This document shows, piece after piece, positions 34,640-42,853 of a stretch of 64,000 bases of DNA. The notes under the pieces were generated by a model that searched no databases, was not told the origin of the DNA, and saw only the letters and a list, made by a program, of their open reading frames with translations. Positions within the stretch are counted from its first letter, which is position 1. Each line of letters opens with the position of its first letter. The position numbers were made by a program, and so were the translations under genes. This DNA is from RZYX01 sp036654375 (GTDB lineage: Bacteria > Bacillota > Clostridia > Oscillospirales > Acutalibacteraceae), in the NCBI GenBank assembly GCA_036654375.1, contig JAVVSD010000001.1:349132-413131 (forward strand). The letters are read 5' to 3'.

Positions 34640-35686
34640 TTGAAAATTTCTGGTAAAAAGATTTTTACTTCCATGACATTTCTTTTGGCAATTTGCCTTT
34701 GCTTGTCTTTCACAACATTTTATGGATGCCACAGAAATGTTGTTCCACACAAGACAACAGGATTTGCAATGGGGACTGTAATCTCCCAAGCACTTTATGA
34801 CGACGATGCTGAGGTAATGTCCAAAAAAATCAGCAGTGAAATAAAAAAGATGGAGGAGTCTTATCTTTCTTGGCGAATTGAGGGGTCGGATGTTTACCGT
34901 ATAAACAACAACGCTGACCAATTTGTCGCAGTAAATGACCTTACATATAACTGGATAAAAACTTCACTTGATGTTTCAAAAAATTGCAACGGTATTTTTG
35001 ACATTACAATCGGAAACCTTACAAGCCTTTGGAATATTGGCACTGAGCATCCTCGTGTTCCATCACAGGATGAAATTAATAATGCACTAAAAACTATCGA
35101 CTACCAGCGCGTTGAGCTTTCTGATAAAAAAGTTAAATGTGCTACAAACCAGCAGCTTGACCTTGGTGGAATTGGCAAGGGCGCTGCCTGTGACCGTATT
35201 GAACAAATTCTTGACAAAGCAAAATATGGTGGTGCCGTTATTTCTGTTGGTGGAAGTATTCTTCTGCATGGTCAAAATCCAAATGCAGACAAGTGGTCTG
35301 TTGGAATTCGAAATCCTCGCAGTGAAGCAGCAAGCGACTATGTAGCAATACTTAAGGTTGATAATGGCTGTGTTTCGACTTCTGGGGACTATGAACGCGT
35401 TTTTAAAAAGGACGGTGTTTCATATCACCACATCCTTGACACACGCACTGGATATCCATCTGACAGTGGCTTTATAAGTGTCACTATTGTTTGTGACTCT
35501 GGTGTTTTAAGTGATATACTTTCTACTGCGTGCTTTATTCTTGGATATGAGGACAGCCTTAAGCTGTTGGATAAATATGACGCAGAGGCTGTGTTTATTG
35601 ACAAGGACCTTAATGTTTATGCTACAAGTGGAATCAAAGATTCCCTTAAAATAACCAATGACAGCTATAAGCTTGTGAAAGGATAA
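34640..35686 (+). CDS. apbE: FAD:protein FMN transferase ApbE (lipoprotein)
   Basis: ApbE attaches FMN through a phosphoester bond to Thr/Ser of RnfG, RnfD and related flavoproteins at the outer face of the membrane. The start is best placed at the TTG at 34640, 10 nt after AGGAG; the earlier in-frame ATG at 34610 precedes that site. The 348-residue product starts with a signal sequence ending in a lipobox (FYGC), so it is a lipoprotein. Family motifs follow: GFAMGTVISQAL, the Ala/Gly-rich DLGGIGKGAACDRI, ISVGGSILLHG, and HHILDTRTGYPS with the metal-binding positions. It opens a cluster leading into rnfCDGEAB, which contains its expected substrates. Confidence 0.93.
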   Translation: MKISGKKIFTSMTFLLAICLCLSFTTFYGCHRNVVPHKTTGFAMGTVISQALYDDDAEVMSKKISSEIKKMEESYLSWRIEGSDVYRINNNADQFVAVNDLTYNWIKTSLDVSKNCNGIFDITIGNLTSLWNIGTEHPRVPSQDEINNALKTIDYQRVELSDKKVKCATNQQLDLGGIGKGAACDRIEQILDKAKYGGAVISVGGSILLHGQNPNADKWSVGIRNPRSEAASDYVAILKVDNGCVSTSGDYERVFKKDGVSYHHILDTRTGYPSDSGFISVTIVCDSGVLSDILSTACFILGYEDSLKLLDKYDAEAVFIDKDLNVYATSGIKDSLKITNDSYKLVKG

Positions 35687-35689
35687 AAT

Positions 35690-36082
35690 ATGCAGGCAAG
35701 CAAACCATTTTTTAAGCGTGCGGACATTATACTCGTAATTTGCGTGGCATTGCTTTGTGTAATCTTGTTTTTGCCAAAGCTCTTTATTTCAAATACTTCT
35801 CCTGTTGCTGTTATTTTTAAGAATGGAGAGGAAATTGAACGCATAAAATTAGAGAGTGTTTCAGATAGCTATACCATTGATTTAGGGACAAATCCTTCAT
35901 CAGTTTTGCAAGTCGAAAAGGGAAGAATACGATATAAGTCGGCGGATTGTCACGATAAACTTTGTGTTAAAAGCGGTTGGCTTTCAAAAGCAGGAGATAC
36001 TGCTGCTTGTCTGCCTTCTAAAACTCTTGTGGTGATAGAGGGAACTTCTAACGCAGATGAACCCGACATTATCAGTTATTAG
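35690..36082 (+). CDS. NusG domain II-containing exported/membrane protein
   Basis: The 130-residue protein has one N-terminal membrane helix (about 9-28) followed by an extracytoplasmic domain with the NusG-II pattern: PVAVIFKNGEEIERIKLESV, then VLQVEKGRIRYKSADCHDKLCVKSGWLSKAGDTAACLPSKTLVVIEG. The C-x4-C and later Cys are typical of this family. It follows apbE by 3 bp. Proteins of this type repeatedly occur with apbE, a Gx transporter and rnf genes in Clostridia, but their function is not known. Confidence 0.85.
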   Translation: MQASKPFFKRADIILVICVALLCVILFLPKLFISNTSPVAVIFKNGEEIERIKLESVSDSYTIDLGTNPSSVLQVEKGRIRYKSADCHDKLCVKSGWLSKAGDTAACLPSKTLVVIEGTSNADEPDIISY

Positions 36083-36094
36083 GGCAGGTCTTTT

Positions 36095-36640
36095 ATGAGC
36101 AATAAGAAGTCAAAGGTTAATATTAGCAAGGGCACCGGACGCATTGCCCTTCTTGGAATTCTCGCTGCACAGGCTCTTACACTATCTTTTCTTGAAAATC
36201 TTATTCCACCTATACCAGGGCTTCCGCCAGGTGCAAAGCTTGGTCTTTCAAACATAGTAACAATGTTTACTGCATCTACAATGGGATTTTCAAGTGCAAT
36301 TTACATAACAATTATCAAGGCCATTTTTGTTGGAGCTACCCGTGGAGCTACTGCATTTTTTATGAGCCTTGCCGGCGGATTGTTAAGTACCATTATTATG
36401 AGCATTCTTTTAAGCATCAAGAGCCGACCGTTTGGGATTCTTGGTATTGCTGTCGCGTCTGCCATTGCTCACAATGTTGGTCAGCTAATTGTTGCAACCA
36501 TTATTTCTGGCACTGCGATGTTTGTTAGCTATGCCCCGCTTATGCTTGTCTTTGCACTTGTTTCCGGTTGCATTACCGGCTCAATATTAAAAGTTCTTTT
36601 ACCTGTTCTTGAAAAGCAGAGTAAACATTTTTATAAATAG
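36095..36640 (+). CDS. Gx transporter family protein (HepT component I-like)
   Basis: The 181-residue integral membrane protein has about five hydrophobic segments and the family signature LSFLENLIPPIPGLPPGAKLGLSNIVTMF near residue 30, with GATRGATAFFMSLAGGLLSTIIMSILL. Homologues are annotated as Gx transporters or heptaprenyl diphosphate synthase component I. They resemble ECF-type substrate-binding subunits. The position between apbE/NusG-II and rnf suggests a link to flavin or quinone-like cofactor supply, but this is inferred only from neighbours. Confidence 0.82.
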   Translation: MSNKKSKVNISKGTGRIALLGILAAQALTLSFLENLIPPIPGLPPGAKLGLSNIVTMFTASTMGFSSAIYITIIKAIFVGATRGATAFFMSLAGGLLSTIIMSILLSIKSRPFGILGIAVASAIAHNVGQLIVATIISGTAMFVSYAPLMLVFALVSGCITGSILKVLLPVLEKQSKHFYK

Positions 36641-36681
36641 TCATATTTTTATTTTAGGTTAATCTGCTGTAAAGGTCATAC

Positions 36682-36767
36682 CAACAAAAATGCCCGTTTT
36701 GTTGTTTTGAGTTTTACTGCTATTAATATTTTGAAATTCAGGCTTCTGCTTGAAGGCAGAGTAAGCC
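36682..36767 (+). promoter_or_regulatory. Two-hairpin leader before rnfC
   Basis: Within the 144-bp gap before rnfC there are two stems. CAACAAAA (36682-36689) pairs with TTTTGTTG (36697-36704) and is followed by a T-rich run, so it may attenuate or terminate. GGCTT/CTGC (36741-36749) pairs with GCAG/AAGCC (36756-36767), ending 3 bp before the GAGGAG ribosome binding site. This may separate apbE-NusG-Gx from rnf expression. I cannot match it to a named riboswitch. Confidence 0.45.
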
Positions 36768-36784
36768 CATGAGGAGTTGAATGA

Positions 36785-38137
36785 ATGGTAGGCGAAAAAT
36801 TAGAAAGCGTGCTCAAGCCGGTTGCAAAAGGACGCGGAGGTGTTGCTGTTTCTCATCATAAGAATACATCTGTGCAAGAAATCGTCCGTATGCCCGCTCC
36901 AGAGCAGGTTGTTCTTCCTATGCAGCAGCATATAGGTGCTCCTTGTACTCCTGTTGTTAAGGTTGGCGATATTGTTAGCGTTGGACAGCTTATCGGTGAT
37001 TCCGACAAGTTTGTTAGTGCTCCGATACACGCTACCATCTCAGGAAAGGTAACAGCTATCGGAACTGCAAAAATTGCAAACGGGACAATGGTTCCTTCAG
37101 TTACCATTGAGTCAGACGGAGAAATGCGTCTGTATGAAGGTCTTGAGGCACCTAAAATCAACAGCAGAGAAGACTTGGTAAAAGCTGTTAGAAATTCAGG
37201 TCTTGTCGGTCTTGGCGGTGCTGGTTTTCCTACACATGTAAAGTTAGGATTTAAGCAAGACAGCGGAGTCGATACCCTTATAATCAATGCAGCTGAGTGC
37301 GAACCGTTTATTACGGTTGACCATCGTGAATGTATTGATAATTCATGGGATGTACTTTCGGGTGTTTATACGATTAAAGAAGTGCTTGGATTTAAGAAAG
37401 TTTACATAGCAATTGAAGACAATAAAAGTGATGCTTTTGTTGCACTTCAAAAAATAGCTAATGACAGCGCTGATTTTGATAACAGCGTCGAGCTTATGGT
37501 TCTTAAGTCAAGATACCCACAAGGTGCAGAAAAAGTTTTAATTCAGTCAGTTACGGGCAAACGCGTTCCACCAGGAAAGCTTCCGTCTGATGTTGGTGTC
37601 GTTGTTATGAATGTTGCTTCTGTTTCATTCTTAGGCAGATACCTAAAGACAGGAAAGCCTCTTGTTAGCCGTTCACTTACTGTTGATGGTTCCGCTATTG
37701 CTGAGCCAAAAAACATTCGTGTACCTATCGGAACATCAATTAGCAAAATTATTGAATTTTGCGGTGGATTCAAAGCTGAACCTTTTAAAGTTATCAGTGG
37801 TGGTCCAATGATGGGAATGGCTCTTGCAGATATTGACGTTCCTCTGCTTAAAAACAATAATGCTGTTCTTGCTTTTGCTGAGGACTCCATTAAAATTAAG
37901 CCAGAAAGAGACTGCATCCGTTGCGGACGCTGTGCTCAGGTTTGTCCTATGAGCCTTATTCCAACAAATATTGAAAAATATGCAAGAACCAAAAATATTG
38001 AAAAGCTTAATAAATCCGGAGCAATGGTTTGTATGGAGTGCGGAAGCTGCTCTTATGCTTGTCCAGCCGGTAAACCACTTGTTCAATATATGCGTCTTGC
38101 AAAAACAGTTATTAGGGAAGCAGGTGAACAAAAATGA
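36785..38137 (+). CDS. rnfC: Rnf complex subunit C (Fe-S, FMN/NADH-binding)
   Basis: RnfC is the peripheral NADH-facing subunit of the ion-pumping ferredoxin:NAD+ oxidoreductase. The 450-residue protein has an N-terminal barrel-sandwich part (VGDIVSVGQLIG, PIHATISGKVTAIG), the nucleotide/FMN-binding GLVGLGGAGFPTHVKL, INAAECEPFITVDHR, the SLBB domain, and two [4Fe-4S] motifs near the C-terminus (CIRCGRCAQVCP and CMECGSCSYACP). It is the first gene of rnfCDGEAB, with GAGGAG before ATG 36785. It overlaps rnfD by 4 bp. Confidence 0.96.
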   Translation: MVGEKLESVLKPVAKGRGGVAVSHHKNTSVQEIVRMPAPEQVVLPMQQHIGAPCTPVVKVGDIVSVGQLIGDSDKFVSAPIHATISGKVTAIGTAKIANGTMVPSVTIESDGEMRLYEGLEAPKINSREDLVKAVRNSGLVGLGGAGFPTHVKLGFKQDSGVDTLIINAAECEPFITVDHRECIDNSWDVLSGVYTIKEVLGFKKVYIAIEDNKSDAFVALQKIANDSADFDNSVELMVLKSRYPQGAEKVLIQSVTGKRVPPGKLPSDVGVVVMNVASVSFLGRYLKTGKPLVSRSLTVDGSAIAEPKNIRVPIGTSISKIIEFCGGFKAEPFKVISGGPMMGMALADIDVPLLKNNNAVLAFAEDSIKIKPERDCIRCGRCAQVCPMSLIPTNIEKYARTKNIEKLNKSGAMVCMECGSCSYACPAGKPLVQYMRLAKTVIREAGEQK

Positions 38138-39132
38138 GTGATAGAAAAAAGCTGACTGTCAGCGCATCTCCTCATGTGCGTTCATTAGAAACATCTTCTG
38201 GAATTATGCTTGATGTTATAATTGCACTTATCCCAGCTCTTGTTGCTTCTGTTTTCATCTTTGGTGCTCGTACACTTGCAGTAACTGCTGTTTCAGTTGC
38301 ATCATGCGTTATTGCTGAGTATGTTTCACGCAAAGTCATGAAAAGAGAAAATACAATTGGCGACCTTAGCGCAGTTGTTACAGGCATTTTGCTTGCATAC
38401 AACCTTCCTTCAACCCTTCCTCTTTGGATGGTTGCTTTTGGAAGTATTGTTGCTATTGTTGTTGTTAAGCAAATGTTTGGCGGTATTGGCCAGAACTTTG
38501 TTAACCCTGCTCTTGCAGCAAGAATTATCCTTATGTCTTCCTTCCCAGGAAAGATGTCAGGCGGAGCTTTTGTCAGCCCTATTGTTGACAATGTAACCGT
38601 TACATCTGCATCTCCTATGTTCTTGTTATCTAACGAGAACTTCGATGCTCTTCCTACTCTTAAAGAAATGTTCCTTGGTCTTCACAGCGGCTGCCTCGGA
38701 GAGGTTTGTGGTGCAGCCCTTATAATTGGTGGAATATATCTTGTTATACGCAAGGTTATCTCACCTGTTATTCCATGTGTATATATTGGAACAGTTGCAG
38801 TGTTTATGCTTATCGCATTCAAGGGCGACTTTAACATGGTTGCTTATGAAATTCTTGGTGGCGGTCTTTTACTTGGTGCTATTTTCATGGCAACTGACTA
38901 TACAACTTCACCAATTAATTTCAAAGGAAAGATTATCTTTGCTATCGGTTGCGGTCTTATAACTTCAGTTATTAGGTTATTTGGTAGCTTGCCAGAAGGT
39001 GTATCTTTCTCAATCATACTGATGAACATTTTCGTTCCTCATATTGATAATCTTACTACTCCAAAGCCATTTGGCACTGTTAAACAAAAGAAAGAAAAAG
39101 CAGCTAAGGTAAAGGAGGAAGCTAAGGTATGA
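38134..39132 (+). CDS. rnfD: Rnf complex subunit D (membrane, flavin-carrying)
   Basis: RnfD is a polytopic membrane subunit related to NqrB. The 332-residue protein shows the family N-terminus (LTVSASPHVRS), many hydrophobic helices, GGIGQNFVNPALAARI, and the C-terminal MATDYTTSPINFKGKIIFAIGCG. In most homologues a Thr in an S(G/A)AT motif carries covalent FMN. Here the equivalent segment after IVDN reads VTSASP, placing Ser160 where Thr is expected. It overlaps rnfC and rnfG by 4 bp each. A charged Lys/Glu tail ends the protein. Confidence 0.95.
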   Translation: MSDRKKLTVSASPHVRSLETSSGIMLDVIIALIPALVASVFIFGARTLAVTAVSVASCVIAEYVSRKVMKRENTIGDLSAVVTGILLAYNLPSTLPLWMVAFGSIVAIVVVKQMFGGIGQNFVNPALAARIILMSSFPGKMSGGAFVSPIVDNVTVTSASPMFLLSNENFDALPTLKEMFLGLHSGCLGEVCGAALIIGGIYLVIRKVISPVIPCVYIGTVAVFMLIAFKGDFNMVAYEILGGGLLLGAIFMATDYTTSPINFKGKIIFAIGCGLITSVIRLFGSLPEGVSFSIILMNIFVPHIDNLTTPKPFGTVKQKKEKAAKVKEEAKV

Positions 39133-39698
39133 AAAAAATGAATGCAAAGGATATTCTTATCCCAACTATTTCACTTTTCTTAATCAGCCTCGTTGCAACC
39201 GTTCTTCTCGCTTTGGTAAACGGTTTTACGGCTCCTAAGATTTCTGCTCTTGCTATTAAAAGTGCTGCTGAATCAAGGATGGTTGTTCTTCCCGGTGCTA
39301 AAGATTTTAAAGAAATAAAATCAGATAAGTACACTTACTTTGAAGGCAAAGACGCTAAAGGCAATACAATCGGCTATGTCTTTACAACTGACTGTGAAGA
39401 TTCAAGCAAAGGTTATGGCGGTGTTGTAACTGTTATGACAGGCGTCAGCAAAGACGGTAAGGTTACAGGAATTGAACTTCTCACTCTTAATGAAACTCCA
39501 GGTCTTGGTATGAATGCTAAGAAGCCATCTTTTAAAGACCAATTCGTTGGTAAATCTGGCGTTATCGGAGTTTCTAAAACAGAAAAATCAGACAAAGAAA
39601 TTCAGGCACTTACAAGTGCAACAATAACTTCCAAAGCTGTTACAAGTGCTGTAAATGTTGCTTTGGCACACTATGCTGAGATAGGAGGCGGAAAATAA
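39129..39698 (+). CDS. rnfG: Rnf complex subunit G (covalent FMN)
   Basis: RnfG is anchored by one N-terminal helix (about 10-32) with an outer FMN-binding domain. The 189-residue protein has GYVFTTDCEDSSKGYGGVVTVMTGV, the ETPGLGMNAKK motif, and the flavinylation site LTSATITSKAV, in which Thr165 would be esterified to FMN by ApbE. A matching apbE gene is encoded 4 kb upstream. rnfE starts within the stop codon. Confidence 0.95.
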   Translation: MKKMNAKDILIPTISLFLISLVATVLLALVNGFTAPKISALAIKSAAESRMVVLPGAKDFKEIKSDKYTYFEGKDAKGNTIGYVFTTDCEDSSKGYGGVVTVMTGVSKDGKVTGIELLTLNETPGLGMNAKKPSFKDQFVGKSGVIGVSKTEKSDKEIQALTSATITSKAVTSAVNVALAHYAEIGGGK

Positions 39699-40441
39699 TG
39701 GCTGAGAAAAAGTCGCTCGGTAAGGAACTTACCAAAGGATTTATTGCCGAAAACCCCGTTCTTCGTCTTGTTCTTGGCACCTGCCCTACCCTTGCTGTTT
39801 CAACTTCCGTTGAAAATGCTTTGGGAATGGGTATTGCCGCAACAATCGTTCTTATTTGCTCGAATGTGGCTATTTCTGCTCTTCGTAAGGTTATCCCTTC
39901 AAAGGTCAGAATTCCTTGCTTTGTTGTTGTTATCGCAGCATTCGTTACTCTGGTCCAGATGTTTGTTAAAGCATTTGCTCCTGCTCTTGACGAATCACTC
40001 GGTATCTTCCTTCCACTTATCGTTGTTAACTGCATCATCCTTGGCAGAGCTGAGGCTTTTGCAAGCAAAAACAGCGTTTTGCCATCTGCAATTGATGGAC
40101 TTGGAATGGGCATAGGATTTACTATTGCACTTTCGCTCATGGCAACTATCCGTGAGCTATTTGGTGCTGGCGGTCTTACTGTTAAAGTTCTTGGCAAAGG
40201 CTTTGCCCTTGACTTTACAGAACAACTCACATCTATCGGTCTTGAGCCGATTCTTATCTTTATCCTTGCTCCTGGCGGTTTCTTCGTTTTTGGTATGCTC
40301 ATCGCTCTTGCAAACAAAATTGCAGAGAGTAAAGGCAAGCCAAAAGCAGAACTTAACGGCTGTGACAACTGCCCAATGGCAGCTGCTTGTGCTGTTAAAG
40401 TGCAAGATAAAGTTGACGGTAAGGAGGTCTGTGCTAAATGA
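39698..40441 (+). CDS. rnfE: Rnf complex subunit E
   Basis: RnfE is a six-helix membrane subunit paralogous to RnfA (NqrD family). The 247-residue protein shows LTKGFIAENPVLRLVLGTCPTLAVSTSVENALGMG with the intramembrane Cys that takes part in a membrane [2Fe-2S] centre shared with RnfA, and FLPLIVVNCIILGRAEAFASKN with the second Cys. The C-terminal extension contains NGCDNCPMAAACAVKV, a Cys-rich tail seen in clostridial RnfE. AGGAGG precedes the start. Confidence 0.95.
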   Translation: MAEKKSLGKELTKGFIAENPVLRLVLGTCPTLAVSTSVENALGMGIAATIVLICSNVAISALRKVIPSKVRIPCFVVVIAAFVTLVQMFVKAFAPALDESLGIFLPLIVVNCIILGRAEAFASKNSVLPSAIDGLGMGIGFTIALSLMATIRELFGAGGLTVKVLGKGFALDFTEQLTSIGLEPILIFILAPGGFFVFGMLIALANKIAESKGKPKAELNGCDNCPMAAACAVKVQDKVDGKEVCAK

Positions 40442-41028
40442 AAATGTTTTTAACAATACTTCTTACAGCAATACTTACTGATAACTTTGTTCTTTCAAAG
40501 TTCCTTGGTATCTGCCCTTTCCTTGGAGTTTCAAAAAAGCTTGAAACTGCCGCTGGAATGAGTGCTGCTGTTATATTTGTTATGCTTCTTTCCACAGCAG
40601 TTACATGGCCTATCAACGAGTATTTACTTGTTAAATTTGATTTAACATATCTCCAGACAATCGTATTTATCCTTGTTATCGCTGCTCTTGTTCAGCTTGT
40701 TGAAATCATTCTTAAGAAATATATGCCTGCTCTTTACAACTCACTTGGCATCTATCTCCCATTGATTACAACAAACTGTGCTGTTCTTGGTGTTGTTGTT
40801 CTCAATATTGATAAAGGCTTTACTTATGGTCAAGCTCTTATTAACACACTTGGAGCTGGTCTTGGATTTATGCTTGCTATGGTTATGTTTGCTGGTGTTC
40901 GTGAAAGAATGGAAGGAAACGATATCCCGAAATTCCTCAGAGGACTTCCAATCACACTTGTCGCTGCTTCACTTGTTGCTGTTTCATTCCTTGGCTTCAC
41001 AGGTGTTGTTGACGGAATATTTGCTTAA
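40438..41028 (+). CDS. rnfA: Rnf complex subunit A
   Basis: RnfA is a six-helix membrane subunit (NqrE family). The 196-residue protein has ILTDNFVLSKFLGICPFLGVSKKLETAAGMS and LGIYLPLITTNCAVLGVVVLN. These carry the paired intramembrane cysteines expected to form an Fe centre with RnfE. It overlaps rnfE by 4 bp with AAGGAGG inside the end of rnfE, which implies coupled translation. Confidence 0.96.
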   Translation: MKMFLTILLTAILTDNFVLSKFLGICPFLGVSKKLETAAGMSAAVIFVMLLSTAVTWPINEYLLVKFDLTYLQTIVFILVIAALVQLVEIILKKYMPALYNSLGIYLPLITTNCAVLGVVVLNIDKGFTYGQALINTLGAGLGFMLAMVMFAGVRERMEGNDIPKFLRGLPITLVAASLVAVSFLGFTGVVDGIFA

Positions 41029-41045
41029 GAAAGGTGGAAACGAAT

Positions 41046-41873
41046 ATGAACCCAATTATTATTGCTGTAATCATCGTTTCTGTCACCGGACTTTTGCTTG
41101 GTATCGGTCTTGCAATTGCCTCAATTGTTATGGCTGTTCCTGTTGACGAAAAGGCGGAAGCGATTATCGAAGTTCTTCCAGGTGCAAACTGTGGTGCTTG
41201 TGGATTCTCTGGTTGTTCAGGCTATGCCGGTGCTCTCTCATCTGGCAAGACAACCGAAACCACATTATGTGCCCCAGGTGGGGCAGATGTTGCTGCAGAG
41301 GTTGCTGCAGTTTTAGGCGTCGCTGCCGGAACTGTAACTCCTATGTCTGCAGTTGTTATGTGCCAAGGCACAACCGCAAATTGCGACACTATGCTTAACT
41401 ACAGCGGTGTTAAAAGCTGTAAGGTTGCTTCTCAGCTTTTTGGCGGTCCAAAAGATTGTAACTATGGTTGCATCGGGTTTGGTGACTGCGTTGAAGCTTG
41501 TGAGTATGACGCTATCAAAATTTGTGATGGTGTTGCAAGAGTTAATCCACTCGCTTGTAAAGCTTGTAAAATGTGCATCAAAACTTGTCCAAAGAGCATT
41601 ATTGAGCTTGTTCCTCTTTATGAGGCTAAAGCTGTTGTATTCTGCAAGAATAAAGACAAGGGTGCTATCACACGCAAGTCTTGCAAGGTTGGTTGTATCG
41701 GATGCATGAAGTGCGTTAAGGCTTGTGAATTTGATGCAATAAGTGTTGAAAACAATGTTGCTCATGTTGACAGTTCAAAATGTACTGGCTGTGGCAAGTG
41801 CGTTGAGGGATGTCCAACAAATTGCCTAACACTTGTTTCTCTTGGTGGAAGCAAAGTTGCCGTAAACGCTTAA
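41046..41873 (+). CDS. rnfB: Rnf complex subunit B (ferredoxin-interacting, multi-[4Fe-4S])
   Basis: RnfB takes electrons from reduced ferredoxin. From the ATG at 41046 (AAAGGTGG upstream) the protein has 275 residues: a membrane helix (about 3-30), the Fe-S domain VLPGANCGACGFSGCSGYAGAL, and then several 4Fe-4S motifs: CNYGCIGFGDCVEAC, CKACKMCIKTCP, CKVGCIGCMKCVKAC and CTGCGKCVEGCP. The multi-cluster C-terminus is the clostridial form. An upstream GTG at 41034 overlaps the ribosome binding site and is unlikely. It is the last gene of the operon and is followed by a terminator. Confidence 0.95.
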   Translation: MNPIIIAVIIVSVTGLLLGIGLAIASIVMAVPVDEKAEAIIEVLPGANCGACGFSGCSGYAGALSSGKTTETTLCAPGGADVAAEVAAVLGVAAGTVTPMSAVVMCQGTTANCDTMLNYSGVKSCKVASQLFGGPKDCNYGCIGFGDCVEACEYDAIKICDGVARVNPLACKACKMCIKTCPKSIIELVPLYEAKAVVFCKNKDKGAITRKSCKVGCIGCMKCVKACEFDAISVENNVAHVDSSKCTGCGKCVEGCPTNCLTLVSLGGSKVAVNA

Positions 41874-41887
41874 TTTAATAATGAATT

Positions 41888-41915
41888 AACCTCCTGAAAT
41901 TCAGGAGGTTTTTTT
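41888..41915 (+). terminator. Intrinsic terminator of the rnf operon
   Basis: AACCTCCTGA pairs with TCAGGAGGTT around a short loop and is followed by a run of T. Confidence 0.93.
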
Positions 41916-42044
41916 ATGCCCTGTTTTTTTATGTAACTGCATGATAATTTATATGACCATTGCCAATATAAATTTACCACCCTGCAAAATTTTTTATCAA
42001 CGAATAATGTTGTGCTGTATTAATTTTTTTTCATATGCCTGTCA

Positions 42045-42581
42045 TTACATTCTGCGGATTTTCACATCAACTCCAAACGCACATATAAAAAGTAACGCTA
42101 CGGAGCATATAAACATCACATAAGGCCATGGTGTTGCCTGAACAACCTGCATCACTTGACCTCCAGCACTATCTTCTACTCTTAAATTTATAATGTGTAA
42201 TGTCCCAATAAAGACGAAAAACATAAGTGTACAAAAGCCAAAAGCTGTGACACCCATTTTTTTTACTGTTTTTGTTTTTCCAAATAGTAAAGTAATGAAC
42301 AATATAACTATTGAAAAAATTGCAATAGCCTCTGTCAACCTAATTGCCCATATTATATTTGCTGTTTGTGAACCAATGTTATCCCCTATTTTACCTATAA
42401 AATCAAGCATTTCAAGTAATGTGAAATCTGAGTCGAGAAAATCAAGAAAACCCACTTTATTTTTTAAATTTTCTAAAAATGATATTCGTATCCAATCCAA
42501 AAACATTACAACAACTGTTGGAATACAAATTAAACACCCTAAAAACCTTCCAACAAATGATTCTTTATTATATTCAATCAT
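42045..42581 (-). CDS. Unknown four-helix membrane protein
   Basis: I do not recognise a family. The 178-residue protein has four hydrophobic segments, at about 11-31 (FLGCLICIPTVVVMFLDWI), 73-102, 109-132 and 150-170, joined by short loops. The first loop (about 32-72) is acidic with repeated FLDFLDSD and is predicted outside or as a re-entrant segment. The C-terminus is basic (VDVKIRRM), so it probably faces the cytoplasm. It is an isolated minus-strand gene between the rnf and serCA operons. Nothing in the context indicates a function. Confidence 0.65.
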   Translation of the reverse strand: MIEYNKESFVGRFLGCLICIPTVVVMFLDWIRISFLENLKNKVGFLDFLDSDFTLLEMLDFIGKIGDNIGSQTANIIWAIRLTEAIAIFSIVILFITLLFGKTKTVKKMGVTAFGFCTLMFFVFIGTLHIINLRVEDSAGGQVMQVVQATPWPYVMFICSVALLFICAFGVDVKIRRM

Positions 42582-42756
42582 CTTAAAGTTCTTCTCTCCT
42601 TTTTATAAGTGTACATACATTAATAATATATGAGAATAACTGTCTGTTTTATTACCGAAGTTTTGATTGTAAATTCATAGATTGTTAAAAATACTTGCAA
42701 CTTTTTCAAAATATAAAAATAATTTAAAAAATTATCGTTATATTTTTAACAATTTA

Positions 42757-42786
42757 TTGACTTTTGCATAGTATGAGTATTATAAT
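42757..42786 (+). promoter_or_regulatory. Promoter of serC-serA
   Basis: TTGACT (42757-42762) and TATAAT (42781-42786) are spaced by 18 bp, 67 bp before the serC start. I saw no T-box or other obvious riboswitch in the leader. Confidence 0.75.
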
Positions 42787-42853
42787 AGCTATCAAGAAAC
42801 CAAGAAGACTGTTATTTAAAGTCTAATTTTATTATTTAGGAGGATCTTACACC

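Noticed and set aside
42582..42853. T-box or serine-responsive riboswitch before serC
   Set aside because: No T-box sequence or conserved leader stem was seen; only a plain promoter.
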